Shown here: in pieces, positions 43,399-53,450 of the stretch
Layout: each line of letters begins with the position of its first letter
Numbering within the stretch: the first letter of the stretch is position 1
Source: Enterococcus alishanensis
GTDB lineage: Bacteria > Bacillota > Bacilli > Lactobacillales > Enterococcaceae
Assembly (NCBI RefSeq): GCF_019218635.1
Contig: NZ_JAHUZB010000004.1
Coordinates: 310,001-374,000 of the forward strand
Reading direction: 5' to 3'
Length of the DNA stretch: 64,000 nt
Program-made: the position numbers and the translations under genes
The notes under the pieces: generated by a model
The model's database searches: none
What the model was told of the DNA's origin: nothing
What the model saw: only the letters and a program-made list of their open reading frames with translations

Positions 43399-45960
43399 TT
43401 ATAATTCAATCATTTCTTCTGATAATGGTGTTGCTTTATCTTTCCCACGACCAATTAAAATTAATAGCTGACTGGCAGAAAAAACAAAACTACTGGATTT
43501 CATGTAAGCAAAATAACGAGGTCGCCAATAATCAACGTAAGGATTTTTTTCTTCTGTAACTTGTTGGAAATCATAAAATGAATGGCCGTATTTATAAATC
43601 AAGTTCATTACTCTTTCACCTAAGAAAGCAAAAGAAGTTTCTCCTACTTTTGCTAACGGAGCCATACCTTGATAAACTTCCTTAAAACCCATTTGATGTA
43701 ATTGATCCATTAAATGCAACTTCAAAAAGGTAGACAGCTCATTAGGCAAATCTTTTTTGTAGCGCAGCAAGTCATAAGAAACAATTTCTTTTGTAATTGG
43801 TTGTTGGCTAATAAAACCGACTAGCTCACCTTCAGGATTTAAAGCCACTCCAATACCGCTAGTTTTTAAATACTGTTTATCGAAACGACCTACTGAAAAG
43901 TGTTTTTCCTTTTCACCATTTAACCACTCATCAGAAATTTTCACCAAATCCGACAATAAGGCATCTGTTGGTTGTTGATAATATTGGAATTGATAGCCTA
44001 ATTTAGCCAAACGCTCAAAACCAAAGCGGTCTGAAAATACTTCTTGATGATGACGAGAAAAATCAGTTACGCCAGTTTCGCCAATTTTGTCAAAGTGAAA
44101 ACCTAAATCATGTAACAGCAAAACATATTCTTCTGAAATCTTATAAAAAGCTAATTGATAGCCTAATTTATCGACATATTCCATAAAGGCAATCGTGGCA
44201 GCTTGCCACTTTTCAGGATTGCCTAACGGATCACCTAAAACGAAGCACTTATTTGCTCGCGGTTGAAAACCAAACATCATTTGATCCGCACCATTTTCTT
44301 GATAATAAAAATAGCTATAGCCTGACAGACGTAAATAATGACTGGCTGCCGTTCCACCATACAGTTTTTGCAAATGATTGAACCGTTCTTCGTCCCATTT
44401 CTCACCAACTATTTCTTTTTTAGTCGTCAAAAATTGATATAAAGTGGCTAAACAAATAATGGATAAAACGACACCTAACATGCCAGAAATCCAAATATCT
44501 TCAGAAGGAAAAGCAAAATATTTACTAGCAAAAGCCTGACTGCTCCAAATTTGGCCACTATGATAGCCCGCCACAGCGTAAATAACTAACAGAATACCAA
44601 ATAGCAAACCATCCGTCACAATTGCTCCCCAAGAATAAGCAAAGCTTTGCCGATAAAATTCTTTGCGCGAAGCCCAGACAATCAATAAAATAATTACATA
44701 TACAGTAATCAATCGAACCGAAGCTGTTCGAGAGACCGTATTTACAATCCCAAAAATCAGCAAAGCGATGGTGGGCCAAAAGGCTTTCTCAACCTTTTGT
44801 GAAATACCTCGCGCCAATCCTAATAATAAAAAACCAATTAATAAATTCAACGTCTGATCTAAGAAATTAAAAGAAAAAGGCAAGACAATTTCAAATAAAC
44901 GGCTCAGATTAGATAGATTCGTAAAGGTAGATAACAAAATCATCATAGTTCCAGCAAAATATACCGCAACGACTAAACAAGTGTGGGCAAATTTTTGTGA
45001 TAGAAGCCGCGGCAAATTGTCAAAATAACGATTTAATTTCACACTAGTATTGGTTAAATAAATAATAATACCCGTTACAAAAGGAATGAAATAATAAAAA
45101 ATCCGATAAAACAAAATCCAAACCACGGCACTACTTTGACTTAACCCTAAATGTCCTAACCCTAAAATCATCATGACATCAAAAGTTCCCGCACCACCAG
45201 GAACCATCGTCAGCATGCCTAATCCAGTCGCAATCACAAACATGGGATAAACATCAACTATTGAAAAATCTAGTTGCATCAAATAGCCGACAACTAAAAA
45301 GACCGACAAGGCTCCTAGCCATTGACCAGTCGAAGCGGCAACTAACTCGGCCAACCAACGCGCGCGAAATTCTTTAAACAAAGTTTTTCGACGATTATAA
45401 ATAAACGTCAATAAAACAGGAGCGAAAAAACCACCTAATAACAGCCACCAACGATAATGATAAAAAGGATTATTATGCCGGAATGCAATTAAATCTAAGG
45501 AAGTTACTAAAGCTAACAGTGAAAGCCCACTGAGCATAAACAAAGCAATTTTGGACACCGTAGCAATCACTTTTTTTCGTTCCAAGCCTTTACCATAAAA
45601 ATTAGCTCGCAAACTCGCCCCAATCACTCCACCAAAACCAGCTAAATTATTAATTGTATTTGTCGTCCAAGCGGCAACTAAAAAATCTCGCTTAGTTAAT
45701 TTTTGACTGCCCATATTTACCAAACTTTTTTCAGCCACCCGATCATATAAGACCATTGGCAAAAGTCCCGCTAGTCCAGCGATAAGCATTCCTAATAACG
45801 CCCAGCGGTTTTGCCCTTTGATGCGCAGTAAAATATCCTGAAAGCTCATTCCATGAGCAATATTGCGGACTTGATTGGCAACGAAGAACAAGACGATGCC
45901 AAAAAAGATAATTTTAATTAAGGTAGCATGCTTCTTTAGCCACTGACTGAGCTTTCTCAT
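43399..45960 (-). CDS. mprF: phosphatidylglycerol lysyltransferase (MprF type)
   Basis: 853-residue membrane protein. N-terminal flippase part with about fourteen helices (residues 1-510; GGAGTFDVMMILGLG) and C-terminal cytosolic DUF2156 aminoacyl-PG synthase domain (about 530-853; WRPRYFAYMKS near the end). It transfers Lys or another amino acid from tRNA to phosphatidylglycerol and flips the product, lowering the negative surface charge and giving resistance to cationic peptides. Which amino acid is used cannot be read. Own terminator; no operon partner. Confidence 0.92.
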   Translation of the reverse strand: MRKLSQWLKKHATLIKIIFFGIVLFFVANQVRNIAHGMSFQDILLRIKGQNRWALLGMLIAGLAGLLPMVLYDRVAEKSLVNMGSQKLTKRDFLVAAWTTNTINNLAGFGGVIGASLRANFYGKGLERKKVIATVSKIALFMLSGLSLLALVTSLDLIAFRHNNPFYHYRWWLLLGGFFAPVLLTFIYNRRKTLFKEFRARWLAELVAASTGQWLGALSVFLVVGYLMQLDFSIVDVYPMFVIATGLGMLTMVPGGAGTFDVMMILGLGHLGLSQSSAVVWILFYRIFYYFIPFVTGIIIYLTNTSVKLNRYFDNLPRLLSQKFAHTCLVVAVYFAGTMMILLSTFTNLSNLSRLFEIVLPFSFNFLDQTLNLLIGFLLLGLARGISQKVEKAFWPTIALLIFGIVNTVSRTASVRLITVYVIILLIVWASRKEFYRQSFAYSWGAIVTDGLLFGILLVIYAVAGYHSGQIWSSQAFASKYFAFPSEDIWISGMLGVVLSIICLATLYQFLTTKKEIVGEKWDEERFNHLQKLYGGTAASHYLRLSGYSYFYYQENGADQMMFGFQPRANKCFVLGDPLGNPEKWQAATIAFMEYVDKLGYQLAFYKISEEYVLLLHDLGFHFDKIGETGVTDFSRHHQEVFSDRFGFERLAKLGYQFQYYQQPTDALLSDLVKISDEWLNGEKEKHFSVGRFDKQYLKTSGIGVALNPEGELVGFISQQPITKEIVSYDLLRYKKDLPNELSTFLKLHLMDQLHQMGFKEVYQGMAPLAKVGETSFAFLGERVMNLIYKYGHSFYDFQQVTEEKNPYVDYWRPRYFAYMKSSSFVFSASQLLILIGRGKDKATPLSEEMIEL

Positions 45961-46095
45961 TTTTCTTGCTCCTCTTTTTGATTAGTTCAATATCTCTAAA
46001 AAATTTTGAAGTAACAACTGTATTTTCTTTTATGGTAGCTTAAGCTGAAGTATTTGCCAACTTGATATGATGTTTTTTTAATTTTTTTTCAAAGA

Positions 46096-46132
46096 AAAAG
46101 ACATCAACCAATTTCGATTGATGTCTTAGTAA
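46096..46132 (-). terminator. intrinsic terminator of rny
   Basis: Minus strand AAGACATCAA / TTGATGTCTT with a 10-nt loop, then U-rich. Confidence 0.88.
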
Positions 46133-46138
46133 CATTAC

Positions 46139-47704
46139 TTATTTCGCGTAATCTGTTGCTCGGGTTTCTCGAATAACAGTTACTTTGATGTGTCCTGGAT
46201 AATCCAACTCATCTTCAATCTTACGACGAATATCACGAACTAAACGAACGGCATCTAAGTCAGAGATTGCTTCTGGTTTAACCATTACTCGAACTTCGCG
46301 TCCAGCTTGAACGGCGAAGCTTGATTCGACCCCTTCAAAACCGTTGGAAATATTTTCCAAGTTTTCTAAGCGACGAATATAGTTTTCCAATGATTCGCTA
46401 CGGGCACCCGGTCGCGCTGCTGAAACTGCATCGGCAGCTGCTACCAAAACAGAAATAACTGAAGTCGCTTCAGTATCTCCATGGTGAGAAGCAATAGCAT
46501 TGATAACCGTTGAATTTTCTTTGTATTTCGCTGCTAACTCGGCCCCAATTTCAACGTGAGAGCCTTCAATCTCGTGATCCAACGCTTTCCCAATATCATG
46601 TAGCAAGCCGGCTCTTTGGGCTAATTGGACATTTTCGCCCAGTTCAGCTGCTAGAATACCGGTCAAGCGAGCAACTTCGACACTGTGATCTAAGACGTTT
46701 TGGCCGTAACTTGTTCTAAAGTGCAAACGACCTAAAATCTTAATTAAGTCAGGATGTAATGTATGGGCGCCAACTTCAAAGGCTGCCTGTTCACCATACT
46801 CACGAATCCGTTCATCCATTTCTTTTCGAGATTTTTCAACCATCTCTTCAATACGAGCCGGATGAATCCGACCATCTTGAATCAGTTTTTCCAACGTCAT
46901 ACGGGCAATTTCCCGACGAATTGGATCAAAGCCTGACAATACAACTGCTTCTGGTGTATCATCGATAATTAAATCAATCCCAGTTAATGTTTCAAGGGTA
47001 CGAATATTTCGACCTTCACGACCGATAATCCGACCTTTCATTTCATCATTTGGTAAGTTAACTACTGAAACAGTTGTTTCTGAAACAGCATCAGCACCAG
47101 AACGTTGAATCGCCATCGCCAATAAGTTTTTCGCTTTACGATCCGCTTCTTCTTTGGCTCTTTGTTCTGATTCTTTCACCATAATGGTCAACTCTTGATT
47201 TAATTCTTCTTCCGTCGTCTGCATGATGATCTCTTTGGCTTCATCTTTAGTCAACGAAGCAACTTGTTCAAGTTTTACTTGTTGTTTCTCAATCAGTTGT
47301 TCTACTTCTTGTTCTCGCTCGTCAATTAATTGCTGTCTAGCACTAATTCTTGTCTCTTTGTCTTCCAGTGAGTGCTCACGCTTCTCTAGAGAGTCGTCTT
47401 TACGATCAATCGACTGTTCTCTTTGAAGCAAGCGATTTTCTTGTAGTTTTAATTCTTGTTTGCTTTCTTTCAACTCACTTTCAATTTGTGCGCGATACTG
47501 CTGGTTTTCTTCTTTAGCCTCTAACAAAGCTTCTTTTCTTAGTGTTTCTGCTTCTTTATTGGCTTGATTAATGATGCCTCTTGCTGAAGTATGAGCACCT
47601 TCAATCTCTTTATCATGGCGCGATTTTGCCACCATAAACCCTAAACCAAGACCGACAATTAAAAAGATGATAGCGAGGAGAATAGGAACTAACATGAAAT
47701 CCAC
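46139..47704 (-). CDS. rny: ribonuclease Y
   Basis: 521-residue membrane-anchored endoribonuclease that starts mRNA decay in Gram-positives. N-terminal membrane helix (residues 4-25), long coiled coil (about 30-190, rich in Glu/Lys/Gln), KH domain ([19 protein letters not shown]), HD domain with catalytic [12 protein letters not shown] (about 358-369) and HHGD. Full length. Start after CGGAGGTGG. Neighbours cinA-recA-rny are in the usual order. Confidence 0.97.
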   Translation of the reverse strand: MDFMLVPILLAIIFLIVGLGLGFMVAKSRHDKEIEGAHTSARGIINQANKEAETLRKEALLEAKEENQQYRAQIESELKESKQELKLQENRLLQREQSIDRKDDSLEKREHSLEDKETRISARQQLIDEREQEVEQLIEKQQVKLEQVASLTKDEAKEIIMQTTEEELNQELTIMVKESEQRAKEEADRKAKNLLAMAIQRSGADAVSETTVSVVNLPNDEMKGRIIGREGRNIRTLETLTGIDLIIDDTPEAVVLSGFDPIRREIARMTLEKLIQDGRIHPARIEEMVEKSRKEMDERIREYGEQAAFEVGAHTLHPDLIKILGRLHFRTSYGQNVLDHSVEVARLTGILAAELGENVQLAQRAGLLHDIGKALDHEIEGSHVEIGAELAAKYKENSTVINAIASHHGDTEATSVISVLVAAADAVSAARPGARSESLENYIRRLENLENISNGFEGVESSFAVQAGREVRVMVKPEAISDLDAVRLVRDIRRKIEDELDYPGHIKVTVIRETRATDYAK

Positions 47705-47775
47705 CTCCGTACTATCGTATTATAGTTATCTGTAGTTTTTCTTGATAAACGTCATTAAAATTATCAATATGCCTA

Positions 47776-47835
47776 ACTTGCATACGTGCGAAATACGCAC
47801 AAGTATATTTTACTTTTTGTCTGATAGTGTGTCAA
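47776..47835 (-). promoter_or_regulatory. rny promoter and 5'-terminal hairpin
   Basis: Minus strand TTGACA (47830-47835), 17 bp, TAAAAT (47807-47812). The RNA should begin near 47800 directly with ACTTG.GTGCG ... CGCAC...CAAGT (47776-47802), i.e. a stem-loop at or next to the 5' end, followed by about 70 nt of leader. Confidence 0.6.
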
Positions 47836-47884
47836 CTTAATTTGGCTTGTTAACAAGCCTTTACAGAGAAATGACTAAAAAACA

Positions 47885-47922
47885 AAAAAAGTTGCGGCCA
47901 AAATAAATTGATCGCAACTCTC
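47885..47922 (-). terminator. intrinsic terminator of recA
   Basis: Minus strand AGTTGCG / CGCAACT around an A/T-rich loop, then U7. Confidence 0.88.
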
Positions 47923-47928
47923 TGCTTT

Positions 47929-48984
47929 TTATTCATCTTCTAAAGGTAGTTCTTCTTGACCAGCTACTTCAACTTCTTCGCCTTCACTACCCGGTTCGCC
48001 TATCCCAAAAGCTGCCCGAACTCTTTGAGAAACTTCCGCCATCATATCAGGATGTTCCCGCATATAATTCTTTGCGTTTTCTCGACCTTGACCGATACGT
48101 TCGTCTTTGTAGCCATACCAAGCACCGCTTTTATCTACGATATCTTTTTCGACAGCCATATCTAGTAATTCGCCTTCTTGTGAAATTCCTTGACCATACA
48201 TCAAGTCTACTTCAGCAACTTTGAAAGGTGGTGCTACTTTATTTTTAACTACTTTAATTTTCGTCCGGTTACCAATAATATCCGTACCGCTCTTTAACTG
48301 TTCTGCTCGGCGTACCTCTAAACGAACAGTTGCGTAAAACTTCAAGGCACGTCCACCCGGTGTTGTTTCTGGATTCCCAAACATTACGCCAACTTTTTCC
48401 CGAATTTGGTTGATAAAGATTGCGATTGTTTTCGTTTTATTGATTGAACCTGATAATTTACGTAGCGCTTGCGACATCAAACGAGCCTGCAAACCAACGT
48501 GAGAAGCTCCCATTTCACCATCAATTTCTGCTCTAGGTACTAAAGCAGCCACCGAGTCAATAACGATAATATCAACTGCACCAGATGAAACTAACGCATC
48601 TGCAATTTCTAAACCTTGTTCACCAGTATCTGGTTGTGATAATAATAAATCATCAATTTTTACGCCTAATTTTTCAGCATATTGTGGATCTAAGGCATGT
48701 TCCGCATCAATAAATGCAGCGGTTCCGCCTTGTTTTTGGACTTCAGCAATCGCATGTAATGCGACTGTCGTCTTACCAGAACTTTCAGGTCCATAAACTT
48801 CTACAATCCGACCACGAGGATATCCGCCGACACCTAATGCGACATCCAACGCTAGTGAACCACTAGGAATAGTTGAGATTTGTGTATCAACCTTTTCCCC
48901 TAATTTCATAATGGAGCCTTTACCAAAATTCTTTTCTATTTTCTTTAAAGCATTGTCTAATGCTACTTTACGATCTTCAGCCAA
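47929..48984 (-). CDS. recA: recombinase RecA
   Basis: 351-residue DNA strand-exchange ATPase and SOS co-protease. Walker [10 protein letters not shown] (about residues 65-73), LexA-cleavage loop regions, Walker [16 protein letters not shown], and [28 protein letters not shown] (part: [14 protein letters not shown]). Acidic C-terminus. The start codon is TTG (48982-48984), 9 nt after AGGAGG. Own SOS-type promoter. Confidence 0.98.
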   Translation of the reverse strand: MAEDRKVALDNALKKIEKNFGKGSIMKLGEKVDTQISTIPSGSLALDVALGVGGYPRGRIVEVYGPESSGKTTVALHAIAEVQKQGGTAAFIDAEHALDPQYAEKLGVKIDDLLLSQPDTGEQGLEIADALVSSGAVDIIVIDSVAALVPRAEIDGEMGASHVGLQARLMSQALRKLSGSINKTKTIAIFINQIREKVGVMFGNPETTPGGRALKFYATVRLEVRRAEQLKSGTDIIGNRTKIKVVKNKVAPPFKVAEVDLMYGQGISQEGELLDMAVEKDIVDKSGAWYGYKDERIGQGRENAKNYMREHPDMMAEVSQRVRAAFGIGEPGSEGEEVEVAGQEELPLEDE

Positions 48985-49029
48985 GAAAAATCCTCCTTGA
49001 TATTATAATTTCCGTCAGTCAACATGATT

Positions 49030-49080
49030 AGTTTAGCGGTTTAAAGTGAGAAATGCAAGCAAAAAGCGAACAAACATTCG
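49030..49080 (-). promoter_or_regulatory. recA promoter with LexA (SOS) box
   Basis: Minus strand TTGCAT (49053-49058), 17 bp, TAAACT (49030-49035). CGAATGTTTGTTCG (49067-49080), 8 bp upstream of the -35, matches the Gram-positive LexA box CGAACNNNNGTTCG with one mismatch. It ends 7 nt from the cinA stop codon. Confidence 0.75.
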
Positions 49081-49087
49081 TATTTAA

Positions 49088-50332
49088 TTATTTATTTAAA
49101 ATTGCGCGGCGCAACATGTCTAAACCTTTCATGACAGAACTTTGTCTAATGTAGGCGCGATCTCGACTAAAAGCTTTCTGTTCAATAACTGTTTCGCCAT
49201 CTTTTTGTGCTACTGCAATAAAAACAGTTCCTTTAGGCTGACCTTCTAATGGATCTGGACCAGCTACGCCAGTAAAGGCTACTGCATAATCTGTATTTGC
49301 TAATTCTCGAGCTTTTTCAGCCATGACACCTGCAATTTCTTTACTAACTACTCCATATTCTTCAATTAACGTTGAATCGATTCCTAAGAAGTTTTCTTTG
49401 GTCTCATTGGAATAAGTCACAAATCCTCCCGGAAAGACTTCAGAAACCCCTGGAACGTCCGCTAGACGAGCTTGGAATGCTCCTGCCGTCAAACTTTCAG
49501 CGGCTGTGACACTTTTTTGATGTTCCTTTAATAAATTTACGACCGTTTCTTCTAAACTATTGTCGTCACCATACCCGTAGAAGTATTCTCCTTCAACTGC
49601 TAATATCTCAGCTTCCACCTGATCTAGCAAGGTTTTTGCAGAAGCATCATCTTCGGTTTTTGCAGTAATGCGCAAGGTCACTTCATTTGGTTTAGCATAA
49701 GGTGCAATCGTTGGATTGGTTTGATTTTCAATCATTTCTGCTAAATCTGTCACAATTTGTGACTCACCAATTCCATAAAAACGCAAAACTCGAGAAGTTA
49801 GTTTTTCATGAACACCAAATTTTTCTACCAATAATGGCGCCGCTTGTTCACTGAACATAGGTTTTAATTCACTTGGCGGTCCAGGTAAAATAATATAGTT
49901 ATTTTTTTCTCCTAGATACAAACTACCAATTGCTAAACCGGTTCGATTTGGCAGAGGAATCCCGCCTTCAAGCGTTTCAATTTGTCGTATGTTATTCGGT
50001 GTCATCGGTCGATCACGACTACCAAAAAATTCATTCATATGGTCCAATGCAGCTTGATTTCGAACGAGCTGAATTCCTAAATGGTCAGCCAAAACATTTT
50101 TTGTCAAATCATCATCAGTTGGTCCTAAACCACCACATAAAACAATTAAATCACTTCTTGAATCCGCTAAAACCAATAACTCTTCTAAACGTTTTGGATT
50201 ATCTCCCACAACAGTATGATAATAAACTTCAATTCCTAAATCAGCTAATCCTTCAGAAATAAAAGTCGCATTTGTATTAACAACCTGTCCTAACAAAAGT
50301 TCTGTTCCTACTGCAATAATCTCTGCTTTCAT
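49088..50332 (-). CDS. cinA: competence/damage-inducible protein CinA
   Basis: 414 residues. N-terminal MoCF-like domain ([20 protein letters not shown] to about residue 170; [13 protein letters not shown]) and C-terminal CinA/PncC domain (about 255-410; [21 protein letters not shown] in part, [19 protein letters not shown]) with nicotinamide mononucleotide deamidase activity in relatives. In streptococci CinA brings RecA to the membrane during transformation. ATG at 50330-50332 follows AAGTGAAGAG. Normally pgsA precedes cinA; here the sugar island does. Confidence 0.94.
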   Translation of the reverse strand: MKAEIIAVGTELLLGQVVNTNATFISEGLADLGIEVYYHTVVGDNPKRLEELLVLADSRSDLIVLCGGLGPTDDDLTKNVLADHLGIQLVRNQAALDHMNEFFGSRDRPMTPNNIRQIETLEGGIPLPNRTGLAIGSLYLGEKNNYIILPGPPSELKPMFSEQAAPLLVEKFGVHEKLTSRVLRFYGIGESQIVTDLAEMIENQTNPTIAPYAKPNEVTLRITAKTEDDASAKTLLDQVEAEILAVEGEYFYGYGDDNSLEETVVNLLKEHQKSVTAAESLTAGAFQARLADVPGVSEVFPGGFVTYSNETKENFLGIDSTLIEEYGVVSKEIAGVMAEKARELANTDYAVAFTGVAGPDPLEGQPKGTVFIAVAQKDGETVIEQKAFSRDRAYIRQSSVMKGLDMLRRAILNK

Positions 50333-50416
50333 TCTCTTCACTTCTTTCTTAAAATACGCCATTTGAGTCTATCATACCAAAAAAAGTCTAAAAAACTTGT
50401 CATTTCGTCTAGAATA

Positions 50417-50446
50417 CAAAAAAAACTGCAAGTTAAAACCCGCAGC
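50417..50446 (-). terminator. intrinsic terminator of the sugar operon
   Basis: Minus strand CTGCGGGT / ACTTGCAG (two G-U), loop TTTA, then U8. It marks the 3' end of the eight-gene operon that starts at 58079. Confidence 0.85.
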
Positions 50447-50483
50447 CTCTTCTATAATTTAAAATTAATAACACGCATTTGAT

Positions 50484-51590
50484 TTATCCCATTGATAAAA
50501 TTGGAATTACCTTTTCATTTTCTTTATCAAAAAAATGTCCTTTTGCTACATTGAAATTCAAGGTAATTTCAGAGCCTGGTTTATGAAAATCAAAGGCATT
50601 TACTTTTGAGACAAATTCAGTATCCCCCAATTTTGAATAAAGTAATGATTCTGATCCTAATAATTCTGAAACCATAACTTCAGCTTTTACTAATGATCCT
50701 TCAGCACTTTCATCGGCATGAATATTTTCTGGTCGAATACCAAAAGTTAAATTTTGACCATTGTAACCTTTTTCTTCTAAAACCTTTTTTTGTTGGGGAT
50801 CAATTGTTAAATGCAGACCCTTGCCATCACTAATAACACCATCTTGCAAGCGAACATTGAAAAAATTCATAGCAGGCGAACCGATAAATCCGGCCACAAA
50901 AACATTCGTTGGCGTATCATAAACTTCTTGTGGCGTACCGACTTGTTGGATCAAGCCATCTTTCATAATTACAATGCGGTCAGCCATCGTCATCGCTTCA
51001 GTTTGATCATGGGTCACATAAATGGTGGTAGTCCCTAAGCGTTGATGTAGGCGAGCAATTTCAGCCCGCATCGATACTCGTAATTTGGCATCTAAATTTG
51101 ATAATGGTTCATCCATTAAGAAAACTTGCGCATCTCGTACAATCGCACGACCTAATGCAACCCGCTGTCTTTGTCCCCCTGATAAAGCTGCGGGTTTTCT
51201 TTGCAAGTATTCTGATAAACCTAGAATCTCTGCCGCATTCTCAACTCGTTTTTTAATTTCCTCTTTTTCGTATTTTCTTAGTTTTAAACCAAAAGCCATA
51301 TTATCATAAACAGACATATGAGGATATAAGGCATAATTCTGAAAAACCATTGCGATATCGCGGTCTTTGGGTGGCGCGTCATTGACAATTTTTTCACCAA
51401 TCTTTAATTCACCATCAGTAATATCTTCTAGGCCAGCAATCATTCGTAAAGTTGTTGATTTCCCACAACCTGATGGCCCGACAAAAACTATAAATTCTTT
51501 GTCATCAATTTCTAAATTAAAATCAGTTACCGAATAACTATCGGCATTGTCATATTTCTTATAAATGTGATTGAGTGTAAGTTGCGTCAT
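50484..51590 (-). CDS. sugar ABC transporter ATP-binding protein (MsmK/UgpC type)
   Basis: 368-residue CUT1 ATPase. Walker A VGPSGCGKST (about residues 38-47), Q-loop VFQNYALYPHMSV, signature LSGGQRQRVALGRAI, Walker B FLMDEPLSNLDAKLR, switch His VTHDQTEAM, and a C-terminal TOBE/regulatory domain (from about 235; FGIRPENIHAD). Such ATPases often serve several sugar importers. Last gene of the operon, 37 nt after the second permease gene. Confidence 0.93.
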   Translation of the reverse strand: MTQLTLNHIYKKYDNADSYSVTDFNLEIDDKEFIVFVGPSGCGKSTTLRMIAGLEDITDGELKIGEKIVNDAPPKDRDIAMVFQNYALYPHMSVYDNMAFGLKLRKYEKEEIKKRVENAAEILGLSEYLQRKPAALSGGQRQRVALGRAIVRDAQVFLMDEPLSNLDAKLRVSMRAEIARLHQRLGTTTIYVTHDQTEAMTMADRIVIMKDGLIQQVGTPQEVYDTPTNVFVAGFIGSPAMNFFNVRLQDGVISDGKGLHLTIDPQQKKVLEEKGYNGQNLTFGIRPENIHADESAEGSLVKAEVMVSELLGSESLLYSKLGDTEFVSKVNAFDFHKPGSEITLNFNVAKGHFFDKENEKVIPILSMG

Positions 51591-51627
51591 TGCATCTCAT
51601 CCTTTTTTTAAATTCTTTTCGACAAAT

Positions 51628-52452
51628 TTATTTCCCACCAGATAGGGCAATTCCCTCGATAAATTGTTTTTGGAAAATCAAGAAAACAATGATTAACGGA
51701 ATACAAGCTAAAAAGGACCCCGCCATCATCAAAGGATAGTCCGCACTGTATTGGCCGTTTAAAGTTGCCAATCCTGAAGTGAGAGTCATCTTATCTGTTG
51801 ATGTATTAATAATTAGCGGCCATAATAGCGAATTCCAGCCATATAATAAGGCAAAAATCCCTTGAGAAATCAAAGCTGATTTAGATAACGGTAAAATGAT
51901 GGTAAAAAAGATGCGAACCCGCGAACAACCATCGATAATCGCGGCTTCCTCTACCTCTTTTGGTATCGTCATAAAAAATTGGCGCAACAAGAACGTTCCA
52001 AAAGCTGAAAATAAACCTGGTAAAAATAGCGCTGGAATCGTGTTAATTAAGCCCATTTTTTGAACCAACAAATATTGTGGAATCAAGAATATTTGACTTG
52101 GTACCATCAAGATTGATAAAAGTAAAATGAACAATGCATTTTTAAAAGGAAAGCTAAGTCGTGCAAAAGCGTAAGCAGCCAGTGCACACAACAATGTTTG
52201 TACGACTACAATCATTAAAGTACTGACAATCGTATTAAAATAGAAATTTCCAAATGGGAAAATTTCAAAAATTCTTTTATAGTTTTCCCACTGAGGCACA
52301 TCTGGCAAAATATTTGGTGGTACTCTGATTGCTTCAGTTTTAGTTTTCAATGAGGTAATAATCATCCAAACAAATGGAAAGACCATCATTACTGATCCAA
52401 GGATTAACAGTAGATGGACAAAGATACGATTCGTATTACGAGTTTTTTTCAT
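51628..52452 (-). CDS. carbohydrate ABC transporter permease, MalG type
   Basis: 274-residue CUT1 inner-membrane protein with six predicted helices. The EAA loop is EVEEAAIIDGCSRVRIFFTIILP (part: EEAAIIDGCSRVRIFF), which docks onto the ATPase. Start at 52452 after AAAGGAGTCAG; an upstream in-frame ATG would overlap the first permease gene by 38 nt and lacks a ribosome binding site. Pairs with the MalF-type permease. Confidence 0.92.
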   Translation of the reverse strand: MKKTRNTNRIFVHLLLILGSVMMVFPFVWMIITSLKTKTEAIRVPPNILPDVPQWENYKRIFEIFPFGNFYFNTIVSTLMIVVVQTLLCALAAYAFARLSFPFKNALFILLLSILMVPSQIFLIPQYLLVQKMGLINTIPALFLPGLFSAFGTFLLRQFFMTIPKEVEEAAIIDGCSRVRIFFTIILPLSKSALISQGIFALLYGWNSLLWPLIINTSTDKMTLTSGLATLNGQYSADYPLMMAGSFLACIPLIIVFLIFQKQFIEGIALSGGK

Positions 52453-52468
52453 CTGACTGACTCCTTTT

Positions 52469-53428
52469 TTAGTATGAGTAATGTACCCATTTTTTCTGTA
52501 AAGCAAATTCGATTACGGTAATAATTAACGTAAGGATTAACAAAACAACGACAATTGCTGCGCCATAACCCTTTTCATTAAAGACAAAAGAATTACGATA
52601 GAACAGATAGGCTACTGATTGGACGCTCCGTAAAGCCGGATTGGTTTCTGAATACATCATGTAAACCAAATCATAAACTTGCAGTGCAGTAATTAGTGAC
52701 GTGATTGATTGGAAAAAGACAGTCGGACTTAATAACGGAACTGTAATACTAAAAAATTTACGAATAGGTCCTGCGCCATCAATATCTGCCGCTTCATAAT
52801 ATGTGCTGGGAATACCCTGTAGCCCGGATAAAAAGATTACGATGGAGGTCCCTAATGAACTCCAAACGCCAACAATTATTAGAGCTACCATTGCCCAATC
52901 AGGATTTGTAATCCAGCCTGGCCCATCAATCCCGAAAACAGCTAATATTTGGTTAATAATCCCATATTCCGAATTAAACATCCATTTCCAAATCATCGCT
53001 ACCGCTGAAGTCATGGTAACCGCTGGTAAGAAATAGATGACACGATAAAAACTTTTACCGCGTATTTTAGAATTAAGTAAAACGGCTATAAAAACAGAAA
53101 TAACAATTGCTACCGGAACCGTAAAAACTGCATAAATTAATGTATTTTTTAGTGCTTGTACCAAATCCGCATCAGTCAGCAATCGTTTATAGTTTTCTAA
53201 ACCAACCATTTCGTAGCCGCCGAACATTCCCCATTTAGTAAATGAATAAAAAATACTTTGACACATGGGTATCAGATAAAACGCTAAAATCCCTATAAAC
53301 AGAGGGGCTATAAAAAGCCCCGCTGTATACACTTGATCTTTTTTATATTTTTTGAAGATCACGTTTGGTGATTTTTTTCGCGACTTATTCTGAGGGTCGA
53401 TTTTTTTTCTAGTTTGTTTCTCATCCAT
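52469..53428 (-). CDS. carbohydrate ABC transporter permease, MalF type
   Basis: 319-residue CUT1 permease with six helices after a basic N-terminal tail (residues 1-35, rich in Lys). Contains GLENYKRLLTDADLVQALKNT, the usual periplasmic/extracellular loop, and the EAA loop STYYEAADIDGAGPIRKFFSI. The gene order binding protein - MalF type - MalG type is standard. Confidence 0.92.
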   Translation of the reverse strand: MDEKQTRKKIDPQNKSRKKSPNVIFKKYKKDQVYTAGLFIAPLFIGILAFYLIPMCQSIFYSFTKWGMFGGYEMVGLENYKRLLTDADLVQALKNTLIYAVFTVPVAIVISVFIAVLLNSKIRGKSFYRVIYFLPAVTMTSAVAMIWKWMFNSEYGIINQILAVFGIDGPGWITNPDWAMVALIIVGVWSSLGTSIVIFLSGLQGIPSTYYEAADIDGAGPIRKFFSITVPLLSPTVFFQSITSLITALQVYDLVYMMYSETNPALRSVQSVAYLFYRNSFVFNEKGYGAAIVVVLLILTLIITVIEFALQKKWVHYSY

Positions 53429-53450
53429 ACTAGCGACCTCCTCAAGTCAG

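Noticed and set aside
44558-44857. separate small genes within mprF
   Set aside because: Short frames inside the membrane region of mprF with no ribosome binding site.
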